Shown: positions 22,764-35,078 of the stretch, piece by piece
Layout: every line of letters begins with the position of its first letter
Numbering within the stretch: the stretch's first letter is position 1
Notes under the pieces: generated by a model
Database searches by the model: none
The model's input: only the letters and a program-made list of their open reading frames with translations
What the model was told of the DNA's origin: nothing
Assembly (NCBI GenBank): GCA_964036045.1
Contig: OZ038383.1
Location: forward strand, 93,628,086 to 93,692,085
Reading direction: 5' to 3'
DNA from: Eutreptiella sp. 'Long Island Sound 2002'
Taxonomy: Eukaryota; Euglenozoa; Euglenophyceae; Eutreptiales; Eutreptiaceae
DNA: 64,000 nt
Translations under genes and position numbers: made by a program

Positions 22764-23496
22764 TGCTATAAAGAGGCCTAAAGGCATAACTCATTTTTAT
22801 CTTAGTATTGGCCTATCCAAAAAGGGGTGACAAGACATTTTGACCTATAAAACCAAGCATTGATCTATGGATGTTGTGTGGACCCCTGACCCCCCAACTG
22901 ATTGATCTTATACACCATTTCCTGGACTGACTGAGGCGCTGACATTGATCCAGAGCTTATACATTTTTCTATGTTTTGTCATGAATGCTTAGCTATCCTA
23001 GTGGTCTGCACCCTAGGGGGCTGTGGCACCTCTTTTTGAGAGGTCCTGGGTTCAATTCCCAGTCAGCCTAGCTAAGTAGGAATATCCCATCTGACATGAC
23101 AGTGACCTCAGCGCCACAAGCCATGCCACCTCAGCACCTATGGGACCCCAAAAGAAAGAGCGCACATCTCTAGATGGCACTACAAAAGAGAGGATGCCCA
23201 TGTGGGCAGTTTTTCCATGTTTGTAGGATATTTTCTAACTATCTTTTCATAAATCTGTAGTTATTGTGAGTTTCCTTGGTTGCTACATTATCTCCTTTGA
23301 CTGCAGCCCTTCATGTTGTGGATTTGATATTGTGCTCCTTTGTCTTGCAACTGTGGGTACTTATTTGGGTTGATTTCATCAAAACTTTTTTGTTTGGAAA
23401 ACCTGAACTACATCAAGAAGCATCAGGAGCAAGCAGGGGCATCAACAAAACAATATCATCAAAGCAATCAGCAGTGAAAGCCTGTTCTAACTTTCT
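22721..23496 (+). repeat. 5' LTR of element 1
   Basis: About 776 bp, starting AGCAAGAGAAAGTG and ending CTTTCT just before the primer binding site. It is clearly related to the LTRs at 25964 and 37978 but more diverged, so element 1 is the older or a divergent lineage. It contains the cloverleaf-like segment at 22989-23075. Confidence 0.75.
22989..23075 (+). ncRNA. cloverleaf-like LTR segment, copy 1
   Basis: Closing stem TTAGCTA/TAGCTAA encloses a CCTAG/CTAGG hairpin, then a GGCTG/CAGCC stem that holds two hairpins. One is ACCTC/GAGGT with a 7-nt TTTTTGA loop; the other is CTGGG/CCCAG with a 7-nt TTCAATT loop. The last arm contains GGTTCAATTCC, a good pol III B-box. All stems are perfect in this copy. 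It is not a canonical tRNA: five to six extra bases separate the T-like arm from the outer stem. Confidence 0.5.
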
Positions 23497-23506
23497 GGTA
23501 GCAGAG
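23496..23506 (+). promoter_or_regulatory. primer binding site, element 1
   Basis: TGGTAGCAGAG immediately at the LTR end. It differs by one base from TGGTATCAGAG, the site complementary to initiator tRNA-Met used by many LTR elements. Confidence 0.6.
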
Positions 23507-23629
23507 GTTTTCAGTCTTTGCGTACCTGCAACCCCGTGCAGTACAACCAGTACGTCGAGACTGACTCCACTGAAGGGCGAAGAAATACAATAGGACACCA
23601 AGGACACTGCCGAGACGACAGCGCCCTCA

Positions 23630-25963
23630 TTGGCACCAGCCAAGCCAGCGCCAGCGCCCAAACCTGCTGGTGAACCTGAACCTGAGGAGCCTGTACCTTT
23701 AGTGCCCTTAAGTGGGCTGGGGGATGATTCTGTGGAAGGCTTGAGAGCTGCCTTCAGAGGTCTATCCGTGCGTGGACCTGAAGGCAAAGAGAAGGAGAAG
23801 GAGAAGCAAGAAGTGGACATGGGAGTCGAAGAGGCATACCCTGGAGACGGATACCGACCATCCGACGAGGCGCCCTTCGAGCACACGGGTGTGGCGAGCG
23901 CGCCGAGCGCCTCTGTTTTCCTTGCAGTACCCTCTCCAACAACCACCACACTCCCAGCCATACATCCAGCTACATCCTCACAAACAAGCACTCCACCTAT
24001 GGCTGAGGGTCTAGGCTTTAATGGGATGCCTTACTCCACCTATGGTGTGACTCCAGCCGCGACTGTGCCACCCATGGCAATTGCAGTGAGCGAACTAGTG
24101 GCATCCAGCTCCACGTACACCGGTGTCCCTAAGCCTATGCCGCGCCGCTATGAGGATGGCTATCACAAACCCGCGGCGGGCGTGTACATGACTGGGATAC
24201 ATGGCTATGCGGCACCCGAACCTCGCTATACTATGCCAGCACTTGGTTTCACTTCTCTGAGCGGCCTACTTGGCCGTGAGTCTCCTGGTGGAAGAGGAGT
24301 AGAGGATCTGGAAGATCCTCCAACAGGTCCCTGACGCGGTCGGAGATACGAGAGGCTCTCCGAGGAGCCACCTCTGAACTTGTTCTTGATCTCACTCAAG
24401 AGATTCGGGCTAAACTGGAGCTCCTGATTCCTCCCCAAGCGTCACCCACCACCGTGGGAGTTTCACCTCATCGAGTACAAGCCAATTACCTGGTGGCGGG
24501 GCTGACAAACACAGTGGGAAGTCTCAGGAGCTGACCGATGCAGACCCCCGTTGTGATACCAAGAAGCCCATTCATACCAAGAATGGCCCAGCCCCCCTAT
24601 AGCCACGTGGAGAACTCCACGAAAGCACAGCTCGACCGGTTGGGGCTGACAGCCCTAAGGGCTATGGTCGATGTAGAGCCCCACGGCTCTAGTGACCTAG
24701 GCGGAGACCCTTCTGACGATGAGCCGCCATCGATGAATTCTGCTTCGCCCTCGGAGGACGATGACCCTGAGGACCCCGAGAACCGGAGCGGGAAGAAGAA
24801 GAAGAAGAAGAGGAAGACCAGGCGCACTGATGGACGCAGGTCACAGGAGGCTAAGGCAATTGCCACCTCCCAAATTGTGGTGAACTTGCCAGAGTTCAGG
24901 GGGAAGCATCGCGGCGAGTTCGCTGAGAACTTCGGCCGGTTCCTAAGGATGACCGGCCAAACCCGTGCTAGTGGATGAGTAAAGTGCGATCTGCTCCTGC
25001 AGTGCTGCAAGACCAAGTACCTGGAGAAGCAGGTCCAAGAGATCGTGACGAAGTCCGCCACCTTCGCCGACGTGTTGGTTGCCTTGGAGCGGCAGTACCC
25101 GACCTACGAGACGGACCTCTCCATGAGGGCCGAGATCCAGAACCTGAGTGTGCTGCCCATCAACCCCAAGCCTGCCAGGATCTCCGAGCTGCTGGCCGAC
25201 CTAGACCACTGGGTGGGTCGACCGACGCCCGGTTCCTACGGCCGCGACGAGCTGCTCTTCTGGTTGGTGGCCAAGCTCCCACGAGAGCTGTGGGATGAGT
25301 GCCGGGCTACGGCAGAGCGCAAGGCAAGGGCCCTCAACTACGAGGACCTGTCTGTGCTACTTTTGGAGCTGGCGCCGGAGAAAGAAAGCGACCAGCACCT
25401 GAACGCTACCGTCCTTGAGGAGGAGGCTCACGGAGCCAAGGCCTTGGGTACCAAGGACACCGACCAGGACAGGGGACTACCCCCAAAAATGCTCGTATCA
25501 TGAGCAATGTTCAAGATCTGTTCTGGTGTGATGCCAGAGACGAGCAGGGATCCCTGCTTCATGCTCCTGACTGTGATCAGCAAGACTGCTTCGTGGTCCA
25601 GGGGAAGAAGCAGGAGACCAACATCGGCGGCAAGGCGAAGCTACCGGACCACTACAGGTGTACCATCACCTGTGCGTTCTGCGGGAAGAAGAAGCACTAC
25701 GAGGACGAGTGCTATCATAACCAACGCCTATCTGCGAAGCTTAAGACCGAGAACGCCAGGGGCAACGGCCGTGGCAAGGGCAACACCAACAAGGACAATG
25801 GCCAAGGCAAGTCCAAGGGCAATGGCAAAGGCCAAGGTGGCAAAGGCAAAGGTGGACGAGGAGGCGGCGACCGCAAGCCTGAGAAGGACAAGAACGCGAA
25901 CCCGTCCGGAGGGAATCCCAATACTACGCCAGGGTGGAACCCGGAGCCCTCTGGTGGGCAACC
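23630..25963 (+). pseudogene. gag of element 1, 5' part, broken
   Basis: A Pro/Ser/Thr-rich N-terminus in frame 2 (23630 to about 24285) shifts to frame 1, which runs to about 25415 with in-frame stops near 24532 and at 24976-24978. It then shifts to frame 3 and reaches the element 2 junction. The middle part is helical and capsid-like and closely matches element 2. The knuckle C-x2-C-x4-H-x4-C lies at about 25671-25712, followed by a Gly/Lys-rich stretch. The reading frame continues after element 2 at 38776. Confidence 0.75.
25959..25963 (+). repeat. target-site duplication of element 2, left
   Basis: CAACC directly before the left LTR; the same five bases follow the right LTR at 38771-38775. 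Five-base duplications are usual for Ty3/gypsy integrases. Confidence 0.8.
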
Positions 25964-26748
25964 AGTAAGGAAAAGTGCTTTTCCAATGCTTTAGGGTATG
26001 CTTTGGTTGTATTAGAGGTGCTCTAAGCACTCATGCATTTTTATCTTAGTATTGGCCCAACCTAAAATGGGTGATAACACATTTTGACCTATGGAACGAA
26101 ACACTAAATCAGGATCTTGTGTGGACCCCTTAAACCCCAAGCTATAGGCACCAAAGCATCTTTTCCTTGGTTGCTGAGGCACTGATATACTGAGGGCAGA
26201 GCCTATGAATTTATCTATGTTTTCTCATGAATTCTTACCTATTCTAGTGGTATGCACCCTAGGGGGCTGGGGCACCCCTTTTTGAGAGGTCTTGGGTTCA
26301 ATACCCAGTCAGCCTAGCTAAGTAGGAATATCCCATCTGACATGACAGTGACCTCAGCGCCACAAGCCATGCCACCTCAGCACCTATGGGACCCAAAAAC
26401 AAAGAGTGCACATCTCAAGATGGCACTATGGATGAGAGTGAGCCCTTGGGGCAGTTTTCCAATCAGTTTCTCTCAAATATGTAAAATATTTCATCCTGAG
26501 ATGCGATGTATGCTAATTGCTGCGGTCTATTGTTGATAGTTGTCTTTATCTAACTCTTTGTGACTGCAGCCCTTCATGCTCATCTTCTTCTACGTGCTTA
26601 TCTCTGGCTTGGGTTATCCTGGATTGGTTGTATTTCAACAATAAAACATTTTCCTCATCAACAACAAGCAGCAGGAACCCTACACCAGCAGCAAGCAGCA
26701 GGAGAGACACAACAAACACACAGTGTTGAAATCACTATAAAACTTTCT
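25964..26748 (+). repeat. 5' LTR of element 2
   Basis: 785 bp, AGTAAG at the start and CTTTCT at the end, so the ends are AG and CT rather than the usual TG and CA. AATAAA lies at 26640-26645. The junction base T at 26748 is shared with the primer binding site. Confidence 0.85.
26235..26321 (+). ncRNA. cloverleaf-like LTR segment, copy 2
   Basis: Same architecture as 22989-23075. This copy has one mismatch in the outer stem (TTACCTA), G-T wobbles in two stems and one mismatch in the ACCTC arm. The B-box reads GGTTCAATACC. Confidence 0.45.
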
Positions 26749-26758
26749 GGTAGCAGAG
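26748..26758 (+). promoter_or_regulatory. primer binding site, element 2
   Basis: TGGTAGCAGAG, identical to that of element 1, one base from the initiator tRNA-Met type. Confidence 0.6.
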
Positions 26759-26844
26759 TCAGACAGTCTCTGCGTACCGGCAGCAAACCCGTGCCGTACA
26801 TCCAGTGTGCCGAGATCTGTCATATATAAGCAAGAAGGGCGAAT

Positions 26845-29334
26845 ATGGACACGAAGAAGGAGGACACCGACGTGAGGACGGCGCCTGAGCCACCAGCAAT
26901 GCCAGCACCTGGTGAACCTGGACCTGGACCTAGCGCTGTACCTTCGGCTCCCTTACATGGGCCAGTGGACGTGGTTGATGACTCGACGGAGGGACTTCAG
27001 TCGGCCTTCCGGGCCCTCTCAGTCGAGGAAGTGGACACCAATCCTGTGAAGAGAAAGAGAGAGAGAGAGAAGGATGCTGGAGAAAGCATGGCAGACGAAG
27101 GAGTAGACCATGGGCACGACCCGACGAGTGATTCAACCTTCGAGGGCGCACCAAGCGCTTCTGGCCTCCACGCATCACCCTCTCCTACAACCGCCACACT
27201 CCGAACTCCAGACCCAGCCGCTGCAACATCCACACCCATAACCACCCCGCCTATGGCTGAGGGCACAGGCTTTACTGGTATGCCTACCTACCCTGCCTAT
27301 GGTGTAAACTCCCCTACCACTGCGTTTCCAGAGGCAACTACTACCAGTGAGCCGGTGGCCTCCAGTTCTGTGCCGCGATGGTATGCGGCTGACTATCACC
27401 ATCCTCTACCCCCTACGGGAGCCTATGTGGATGTTCCTGGGTATGCAACCCTGAGTGGGCTGAGGAGAGGACCTGAGTCATGCGGGAGCAGGAGTAGAGG
27501 ATCGGGGAGATCCTCCAACAGGTCCCTGACGCGGTCGGAGATAAAAGAGGCTCTCCGAGGAGCCACCTCTGAACTTGTGGGCGATCTCACTCAAGAGATC
27601 CGAGGTAAACTAGAGGCCCTGATTCCGCCCCGAGCGTCACCTACCACGGTGGGAATGTCACCCCATCAAGTACAGGCTAACCACCTGGTGGCAGGGTTGA
27701 CAAACACCCTGGGGAGCCTGAAAAGCCGACCGATGTTGACCCCTGCGGCGATACCGAGAAGCCCTTTCGTACCGAGGACGGCCCAGTCACCCTACAGCCA
27801 CGTGGGGAATTCTACGAGAGCGGAGCTGGACCGGCTGGGGCTGACAGCCCTGAGGGCAATGGTGGACGTGGAGCCCTATGGCCCCAGTGACCTAGGCGGA
27901 GACCCCTCCGATGATGTGCCGCCGTCTATGACTTCTGCTTCGCCCTCGGAGGACTACGACCCCGAGGACCCCGAGAACCGAATTGGGCAGAAGAAAAAGA
28001 AGAAGAGGAAGACCCGGCGCATTGAGGGAAGCAGGTCTCAGGAGGCTAAGGCCATTGCCACCTCCAAGATTCTGGTGAACTTGCCTGAGTTCACAGGCAA
28101 GGACCTCAGTGAGTTCGCTGAGAATTTTGGCCGGTTCCTCCGATTGACCGGCCAAACCCACGCTAGTGGACGGGTCAAGTGCGATCTGCTCCTGCAGTGT
28201 TGCAAGACCAAGTACCTGGAGAAGCAGGTCAAGCAGATTGTGACTAAATCCGCCACCTTCGTCGACGTGTTGGTTGCCTTGGAGAGGCAGTACCCGACCT
28301 ATGAAACTGACCTCTCCATCAGGGCCGAGATCCTGAACCTGGCCGTGCTGCCCAATAACCCCAAACCTGGCAGGGTCTCTAAGCTATTGGCTGACCTGCA
28401 TCACTGGGCTGGATGATTGACGCCCGGTTCCTACAGCAGCGACGACCTGCTTTTCTGGTTGGTGGCTAAGCTCCCTCGGGAGCTGTCGGACGAGTGCCGT
28501 TCAACGGCAGAGCGCAAGGCTAGAGCCCTCCACTACGAGGATTCATGTGTACTACTCCTGGAGCTGGCGCTGGAGAAAGACAGCGACCAGCACCTGAACA
28601 ACTACCGTCCTGGAGGGGGAGGCTCTAGAAGCCAAGGCAAAGGGTACCAAGGATCCGGACCTGGACAGGGGACTACCTCCAAACACGCCCGTATCATGGA
28701 AAACGTCAAGGAGCTCTTCTGGTGTGATGCCAGAGATGAGCAGGGCCACTTGCAGCACGCCCCTGACTGCGAGCAGCGAGACTGCTTCGTAGTCCAAGGG
28801 AAGAAGCAGGAGACAAACACCGGCGCCAAGGCGAAGATGCCGGATCACTACAGGTGTACTATCACCTGTGCCTTCTGTGGGAAGAGGAAGCACTATGAGG
28901 ATGAGTGCTACCACAAGCAGCGCCTGTCGGCGAAGCTGAAGGGTGAGGATCCTGGCAAAGGCTCTGGCAAAGGTGGAGGCAAAGGCAACGGCAACGACTC
29001 CGGCAAGGGCAAGTAAAAAGGACGTGGAAAAGGGCAAGACAAGAACCAAGGTGGACGAGGAGGAGGGGCTAACCGCCAGGCAGACAAGGACAACAAGAAC
29101 CCTGACAAGAACGGAGGCAACCCCAACCCTAATCCAGGGGGGAACTTCGAGCCCTCTGGAGGGCAGTCTGGTCCCACCACACGCTCACAGACGCATGCCC
29201 AGCGAGAACAAGGGGCCAAACGTGAGCATGAAGGTGGTGAAGACGGCAACGCTAAGAAGAGAAGCCGTTCCATGAGGATGGCCCGCAACTTGCGGAACAA
29301 GGGGTTTGAGGTGACCTGTCCCGCGGAGTTCTGA
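26845..29334 (+). pseudogene. gag of element 2
   Basis: One frame from the ATG at 26845 to the TGA at 29332-29334, broken by TGA at 28414-28416 and TAA at 29014-29016. Element 1 has an Arg codon (CGA) at the first site. Order: acidic, Pro/Ser-rich N-terminus (residues 1-220); helical region (about 230-300); basic Lys-rich patch (about 385-400); capsid-like region with conserved Arg/Trp/Leu helices (about 400-600); CCHC knuckle at 28867-28908; Gly/Lys-rich spacer; basic C-terminal segment. The function in an intact copy is RNA packaging and particle assembly. The final TGA is conserved in element 1. Confidence 0.8.
29332..29334 (+). promoter_or_regulatory. conserved TGA between gag and pol
   Basis: TTC-TGA-CGG here and TTC-TGA-CAG in element 1 (38945-38947). 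In both copies gag and protease are in the same frame across this codon, so pol could be made by stop-codon readthrough. A C after the stop is a known leaky context. Confidence 0.5.
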
Positions 29335-32300
29335 CGGGGACGCTCCGGTGGGACCCTGGACCTGGTGTTCTGGGTACGTATCCGACTAGGGGGACGTGAA
29401 TACCTGGGGGTATTGGATACTGGACCCACCATATCTATAGTGGCCAAGAAAATTTTACCTTGTGGGGGCCTGAAGAACACCATGACCACCGCGGCTATAC
29501 GAATGGGGGATGGAGATGTGGTGCACAGCTGCGGGGATTGTGCAGTGGAGGTACCTATGGGCTCCCGAACTATCGCCCATCGGTTCTATGTGATGGACAC
29601 TGAGGCCCTCGACTATGTATTGGGGACTGACTTCTTCGTGCAGCACTCCCAGATACAATCCCTGACGCTGCAAGCGCCCTACCTCCTCTACGTGGACCAC
29701 GGCAGTGGCAGAGAGTCCATGCCACTGGAGCAGTCGGAACACACCTCGAGCTACCTGAGGGTATCGAAGGAGGAGCCCTCGAACACGATGGCGGCCTCCA
29801 AAACTGAGGACTATCAACTATTGGGGGAAGTCCTAGACCAAGGTCTGAAGGAGTTGGGTTACTCTAGAGAAGACCTGAGTGTGGAGTTGTTCGCCAGCGA
29901 CAAGCAACATGTCCTGGACCTCTACTTCAGCAAGGGGAAGAACTGCAGCTACAAATTTTACTGGCCCTCTTTCGGGATGGCCTACGGGAACCCCAGGTTC
30001 AGTGAACTGGGGAAGGTCTTGACCAAGGTGGCTTTGGAACGTTCCCGTATGGTCCTTTGTTCCCCCGATTGGGGAGCCCATGAGGGCAAGGACTACTGGC
30101 GAACCCTCCTGGACAGGCTGACTATCAGCTCTGTTCGGTTACCTGATGAGGCCATCTACATGCCTCTGGGGCGTAAGATGCCTATTGGGAAACCCGGATG
30201 GGGGAGTATGCTCAGCGTGGTGGTTGGAGGTCTTACCTCCATCCCCTGGGAGGACCTGGACTCGACTCTGGTCGAGGCTATACAACGAGAAAGCGATGGA
30301 CTCGCCTTGGGTGACTTGAAGGATCGACTACGACCTCAAGATGCTATTGAGACTATACCCGGAGGGGATGAATACGTGAATACGTCGTGACTAACACCAA
30401 CGCCCCCGACTCTCCCTGCCATTTACCTGTTCTTGATGGAGTCTCTGAGTGTGGACTATCCGAGCTCCCTAGCTTTATCCACTCAGATGACGAAACTGAG
30501 CACGTCGCCTTCTTCGTGCAGACATGCGTGGAGGAAGTGGAGAACGCCGAGTACGTCGCCCCACTGAAACCCCTACTCTCTATGAGGGTGGAAGACCCCG
30601 TGGACGAAGAGCTGGATCCCTGATCCAGGCTAAGGGAGTACGTGGACTCCAAGAGGAGGTTAGTGGCGAAAAAGCTATGCTACGCTAAGCCTACCCACAA
30701 CTCATGGCCACTGAAACAAGGACGTATGGGAGATCTATCCCAATTGAAGGACGACCTCGAACAGAAGATCACCACCTGGCAAAGGGTGGTAGATCTTAAG
30801 CTCATGAAGAGCGTGTGGGGTGCCCATGTGAGGACCCCAGAGGAGGACGACCTCTCGGAGGAATCTGTATGTGAACCCCCTCCAGCATGCCTATGTTGCC
30901 ATCGTCCACCTGAGATGGTTGAACGAGACCTACTTGACGCCTACCAAGGGTTGAAGGATTCCACCAAGAGCGAAGAGTCGGTGGAGGATCACCTCCCGAC
31001 TTCTATTACTCAGGGCGCAAGCAACTTACACTCTGACGAGGACATGGAGGACAAGATCAGGCTATTGGACCCGCGGGTGCAGACGCTTATAAGGACGTAT
31101 CTGGAGGTGTTTGGGGAACTACCACCCCCAGCCTCATGTGACAAGCTGGTACAGATGGACCCCAAGCTGAAACCCGAGTTCGTGGGTCACAGGATCCGGG
31201 GGAGGCCCTATCCGGCTCCGAAAGAGCAGGCTGACGAGATTGAGCGACATATACAAGAATGTATCGACGCTGGCCTAGTCCTGGAGTACAAGAACGGGGA
31301 CTACCCCCAACACTCCAGCCCCTGTTTCCTCGTGGCTAAACCTGGGTCTACCGCCAAACGGCTGGTAGTGGACTAGGGAGAGCTGAGCAAGGAAACGCTG
31401 AACCACTCAGGGTCTATTCCCAATATGGAGTCTACCCTTGAGAAGATAGCCTCCTGTCGCTACAAGACCAAGATGGACAAGAGCAGCGGATTCTGGCAGG
31501 TGGACCTGACGGGAAACGCTCAGGAGCTATTAGCCTTCATCACCCCTCAGGGGAGGGTGTTCAAGTGGAAGGTCATGCCGTTTGGCGTGGCCAACGCACC
31601 CGCTCTATTCCAAGAGCTGATAAACAAGATCTTGTCCATCCTACGAAGAAGACCTAAGGTGCAGGAACTCATATCCCGTGGGGCCCAGATGGAAGCACAC
31701 ATCTAGGATGTATGCCTCGGGACCAATACCCAGGAGGACCACGTAATCCTCTTGCGTGAGTTCTTTGCGGTCTGCAAAGAGAACCACACACGACTCAAGC
31801 TGGAGAAGTGTGAGTTCATGCAGGAGACCATGCAGTACCTGGGGTTTGACGTTGGCTATGGGTGGTGGACCCCAACGGCCTCTAAAGCAAAACCCCTGAT
31901 GGACGCTAAGGTACGACACAAAGACCCCAAGAAAGGACTTCATGATGTACGCAGTTTCATTGGGGCGTGCAACTTCTATCGCCGCCATATCAAAAACTTC
32001 ACCTACACCACCGCCATTCTGACGGACCTGATCAAGAAGAGTACTACTTGGCGCTGGGGCCCACAAGAGCAACAAGCGTTTGACGAACTCAAAGACAAGG
32101 TGGCCAACGCTAAGTGCTTGGGCGTGCCTAGGGCACAAGGGGATATTATCCTGATGACCGACGCCAGTAATGTGGGCGGTGGTGGAACGTTGTTCCAATG
32201 GCAAGCACTAGAGAAGGAGGAGTTCGACTCGGCTATTTCCCAATGGGGGACTGAAGGTCTCAACTGAGATGGAACTCTCAAGCACAGCTACCTTGACGAC

Positions 32301-34273
32301 AAGTGGGTCCTAGTACCTCTGGGCCACTGGAACTGGAAATGGAACCAGGCCAGGGAGAACTACTCCACCTATGAGCAGGAATTGCTCGCGGGTATGCTGG
32401 TGCTATCCTCACAAGCACGACTGTTCTGGAGTAACCCTGTGGTCTGGCTGTGCGACCAAGAGCCAGTCCGCACTTTCTAGAAGGGTCCCCCACCTGAGAA
32501 GGCCAAGCTACGGCGCTGGTCGACCTACCTCAGCCAACTACGGCTGACGGTACACCATATCCAGGGAGTGAAGAACGAGTGTGCAGCCTACATCAGCTGC
32601 AACAACTTCGACGCCCTGATTGGTGCCCGGTCTGAAGCGCTGGCTAAGGAGGCGTTCAGCCGTATGGGCGTCCACTTGGACCTCAACATGACTATGATAC
32701 GCCCCCTTGATGGACTCCAACAATCAGAGTACCTGAAGGAGTTTGGGGATATCTACAAGCGCCTGGAGAAACGCCTTGAACCCCTCCTGGTCAGCCAAGA
32801 TCAGTGGAAGAGGGACAAGAGCTACCTCTGGCACGAGGACCGCATCGTGGTACCCAGTGACAGAGTCCCAGCGCTGCTGAAGTGGACCCATGAGTCCAGC
32901 GGTCATGTGGGTGCTGACCGTACCCTGAGGCTATTCAAGCAGTGGTTCCACACTACGTGCACTGACGACCAACTGCGGAAAACCCTCCAGCCTATCGTGG
33001 ACAAGTGCCCGTGTAGGTCCTGCAAACCAAGGGATATCAGGGACAGAGGTCTCTACTTGACCGTGCCCATCCCTCACTGTGCTAAGAGTGTTCCATACGT
33101 GGACTACACGGAGATGCCGAACTTCGGGGGCTATGACTTCGCCCTCGTGGCAACCTGTGGGTTAACCAGGTTTACCAGGGTGTTCCCATGTACCAAGCAC
33201 ATTACCGGAGAGGATACTATCAAGATACTCCTGGAGGAGTTGTTTGGGTCTATGGGGCGCCCAAAGAGATCAACTCCGATGGGGATGTACAAGTACGCTC
33301 AGATACCGGCTGGTACAAGAGGGTCCTGAGATCCCTCAATGTCCAGGTGTTAACGGGGATTCCCTACTCTGACACGAGCAACCCCCTATGTGAGCGACAG
33401 ATTCGTGTCCTCAAGGAGAATGTAAGGATACGGTGCAAGACTGAACGCACCAGAGACTGGGTGAGACTACTCCCTGTCATATCCTTGATGATGAACTCCA
33501 AAGAGAGTTTGGCTACTCGCTACTCGCCCCATGAGTTGTTCCTAGGGCACCCGGCGTGGTTCCTACATGCCCCCTATCCAGAAGACACCCATTCTTCCGT
33601 GGGTGAGTGGGTCCAAGAGCAACAAGCGAAGGTGGACAAGGCCAAGGCTATGCTCCAGAGAGTGAGGGAGCATCAGTGGACCAAGAAGAACAAGCACCGA
33701 GTGCCAGCCACCTACCAAGAGGGGGACTGGGTGCTGGTGCACCACAGCCGACTACCCGCCTGGCCACGCTCTACCAGCGATGACCCATACTTTGAGCCTT
33801 ACAAGATTCTATCTGTGGATGGACACCGTATAACCGTGCGGTGATCTCCCCGTCTGAGGGCGACCCTGGTGTGCGCTGCTCAACACCTGAAGCGCTACTA
33901 TGATACTGAAGACCTCTGTGGGGAAAATTGGGAGCTGAACGACGAGGAAATCGCCGCCCTAGACCTACAAGGGGCTGCCAGCCCTATGGAAGTTGAAGGG
34001 GAACTCCCCGACATGAACGCCGAGGAGATGGCTAAGGAGGGCTTCTACCTGGTGAAGTCTGTTCTACGCCACCGCTATCGCCAGGGTTGGCGCTTCCTCA
34101 CCCTCTAGGAAGGGTTTGGAGTCGAAGAGGCCACCTGGAAACCCTTTTCTACGTTTGTTATACCTGAGGGATGCCTAAACTCAGTTCTGGTAGACTACTT
34201 GTCCCAGAACAACCTTGGTGAGTTGCTGAGGCTCGCTAAGACGCTTGCCTCCTACACTAAAGGTAGGGACTGA
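29335..34273 (+). pseudogene. pol of element 2: protease, RT, RNase H, integrase, chromodomain-like tail
   Basis: Protease D-T-G at 29416-29424. RT from about 31100, with the M-D-K-S-S-G-F-W motif A region and F-G-V-A-N-A before a motif C ruined by TAG at 31704-31706. RNase H shows T-D-A-S near 32158, an E in Y-E-Q-E-L near 32370 and C-D-Q-E near 32452. Integrase has an H-x3..H and C-P-C-R-S-C finger (about 32888-33020), D in V-D-Y-T, a second Asp near 33290 and N-P-L-C-E near 33380. The chromodomain-like tail is at about 34040-34185. Breaks: an 8-bp duplication frameshift at about 30375, stops at 30621, 31374, 31704, 32265 and 32478, a frameshift near 33245, and stops at 33842 and 34106. Frame 1, then 3, then 2. 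Confidence 0.85.
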
Positions 34274-35070
34274 ACCCTACATCTAAGTGTGCTACGTATG
34301 TCTGTGTGTGTCTCACTTCTCTCCCAGGCGTGGCTCCCGAATCAACGGGCTTTGCTGATGTCGGACCGAAGGTCCTAGTCAGTTACTAGTACCACTCCTA
34401 TGGCGCCCCATTTCTGTGCTGGCGCCTATCCTTGGGGGAAGATGGCAAAAGCCCTACCTACTAGAGGGGAGGTGTGGCCACTTGTGCTAAGGGCATACAA
34501 AATGCCCACTTTTTCTAAAGGCGAAAAGCTAACGCACTCCCCTGCCCACGTGGAAAAGCACGCGGGACAGGAGACACCACTACACTACACGCACTAATGC
34601 CAGCACCGGCCTTCGAAGGCGGGGTGAGCACTCATCAATTGCACTCAACTCCTGCCAGGCCTGCTGACCCTAACACCTACACACACTACTTGGTGTTGCT
34701 GTTGAAGGAGGGACGGGTCCCCCTGACCCTCCTGTGAGAAAGCAAGAGAATACAGCGCTACTAAGCGGCTGTGGCCTAACAGGGACGCCACTACGCGTTT
34801 CCCTGCTACGGCTTGGATGGAAGGGGTGTTCTTGTTGTGTGCGCAGCGTGGATGTTGAAGGTGTCGGGCTACGCTTGCCACTCCTGGCTGACTCGTAGCT
34901 TGTTGTTTGTGTGATCAGCGCCGTATATTTTAGCACGGCTTGGGACTGCACCAGTTCACCCTGACCTTCCCACCTGAAGAGCAAAGGCGGATGAAGGAGC
35001 GTGTGCAGCGGAGGAACCAAGACCATCTCCATGTATTATACGCTTCTCAGATGGCCCTATAATACGCTGT
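34274..35070 (+). other. 3' non-coding segment of element 2, first part
   Basis: No gene. Internal sequence between the pol stop and the hAT-like insertion. Long 3' untranslated segments are common in large gypsy elements. A 65-residue frame at 34400-34597 has no features. Confidence 0.5.
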
Positions 35071-35078
35071 CCACAAAC
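35071..35078 (+). repeat. target-site duplication of the hAT-like element, left
   Basis: CCACAAAC, repeated exactly at 36617-36624 beyond the right terminus. Confidence 0.85.

Noticed and set aside
23413-23991. 192-codon minus frame
   Set aside because: Antisense to the gag N-terminus of element 1, whose plus-strand reading is supported by element 2.
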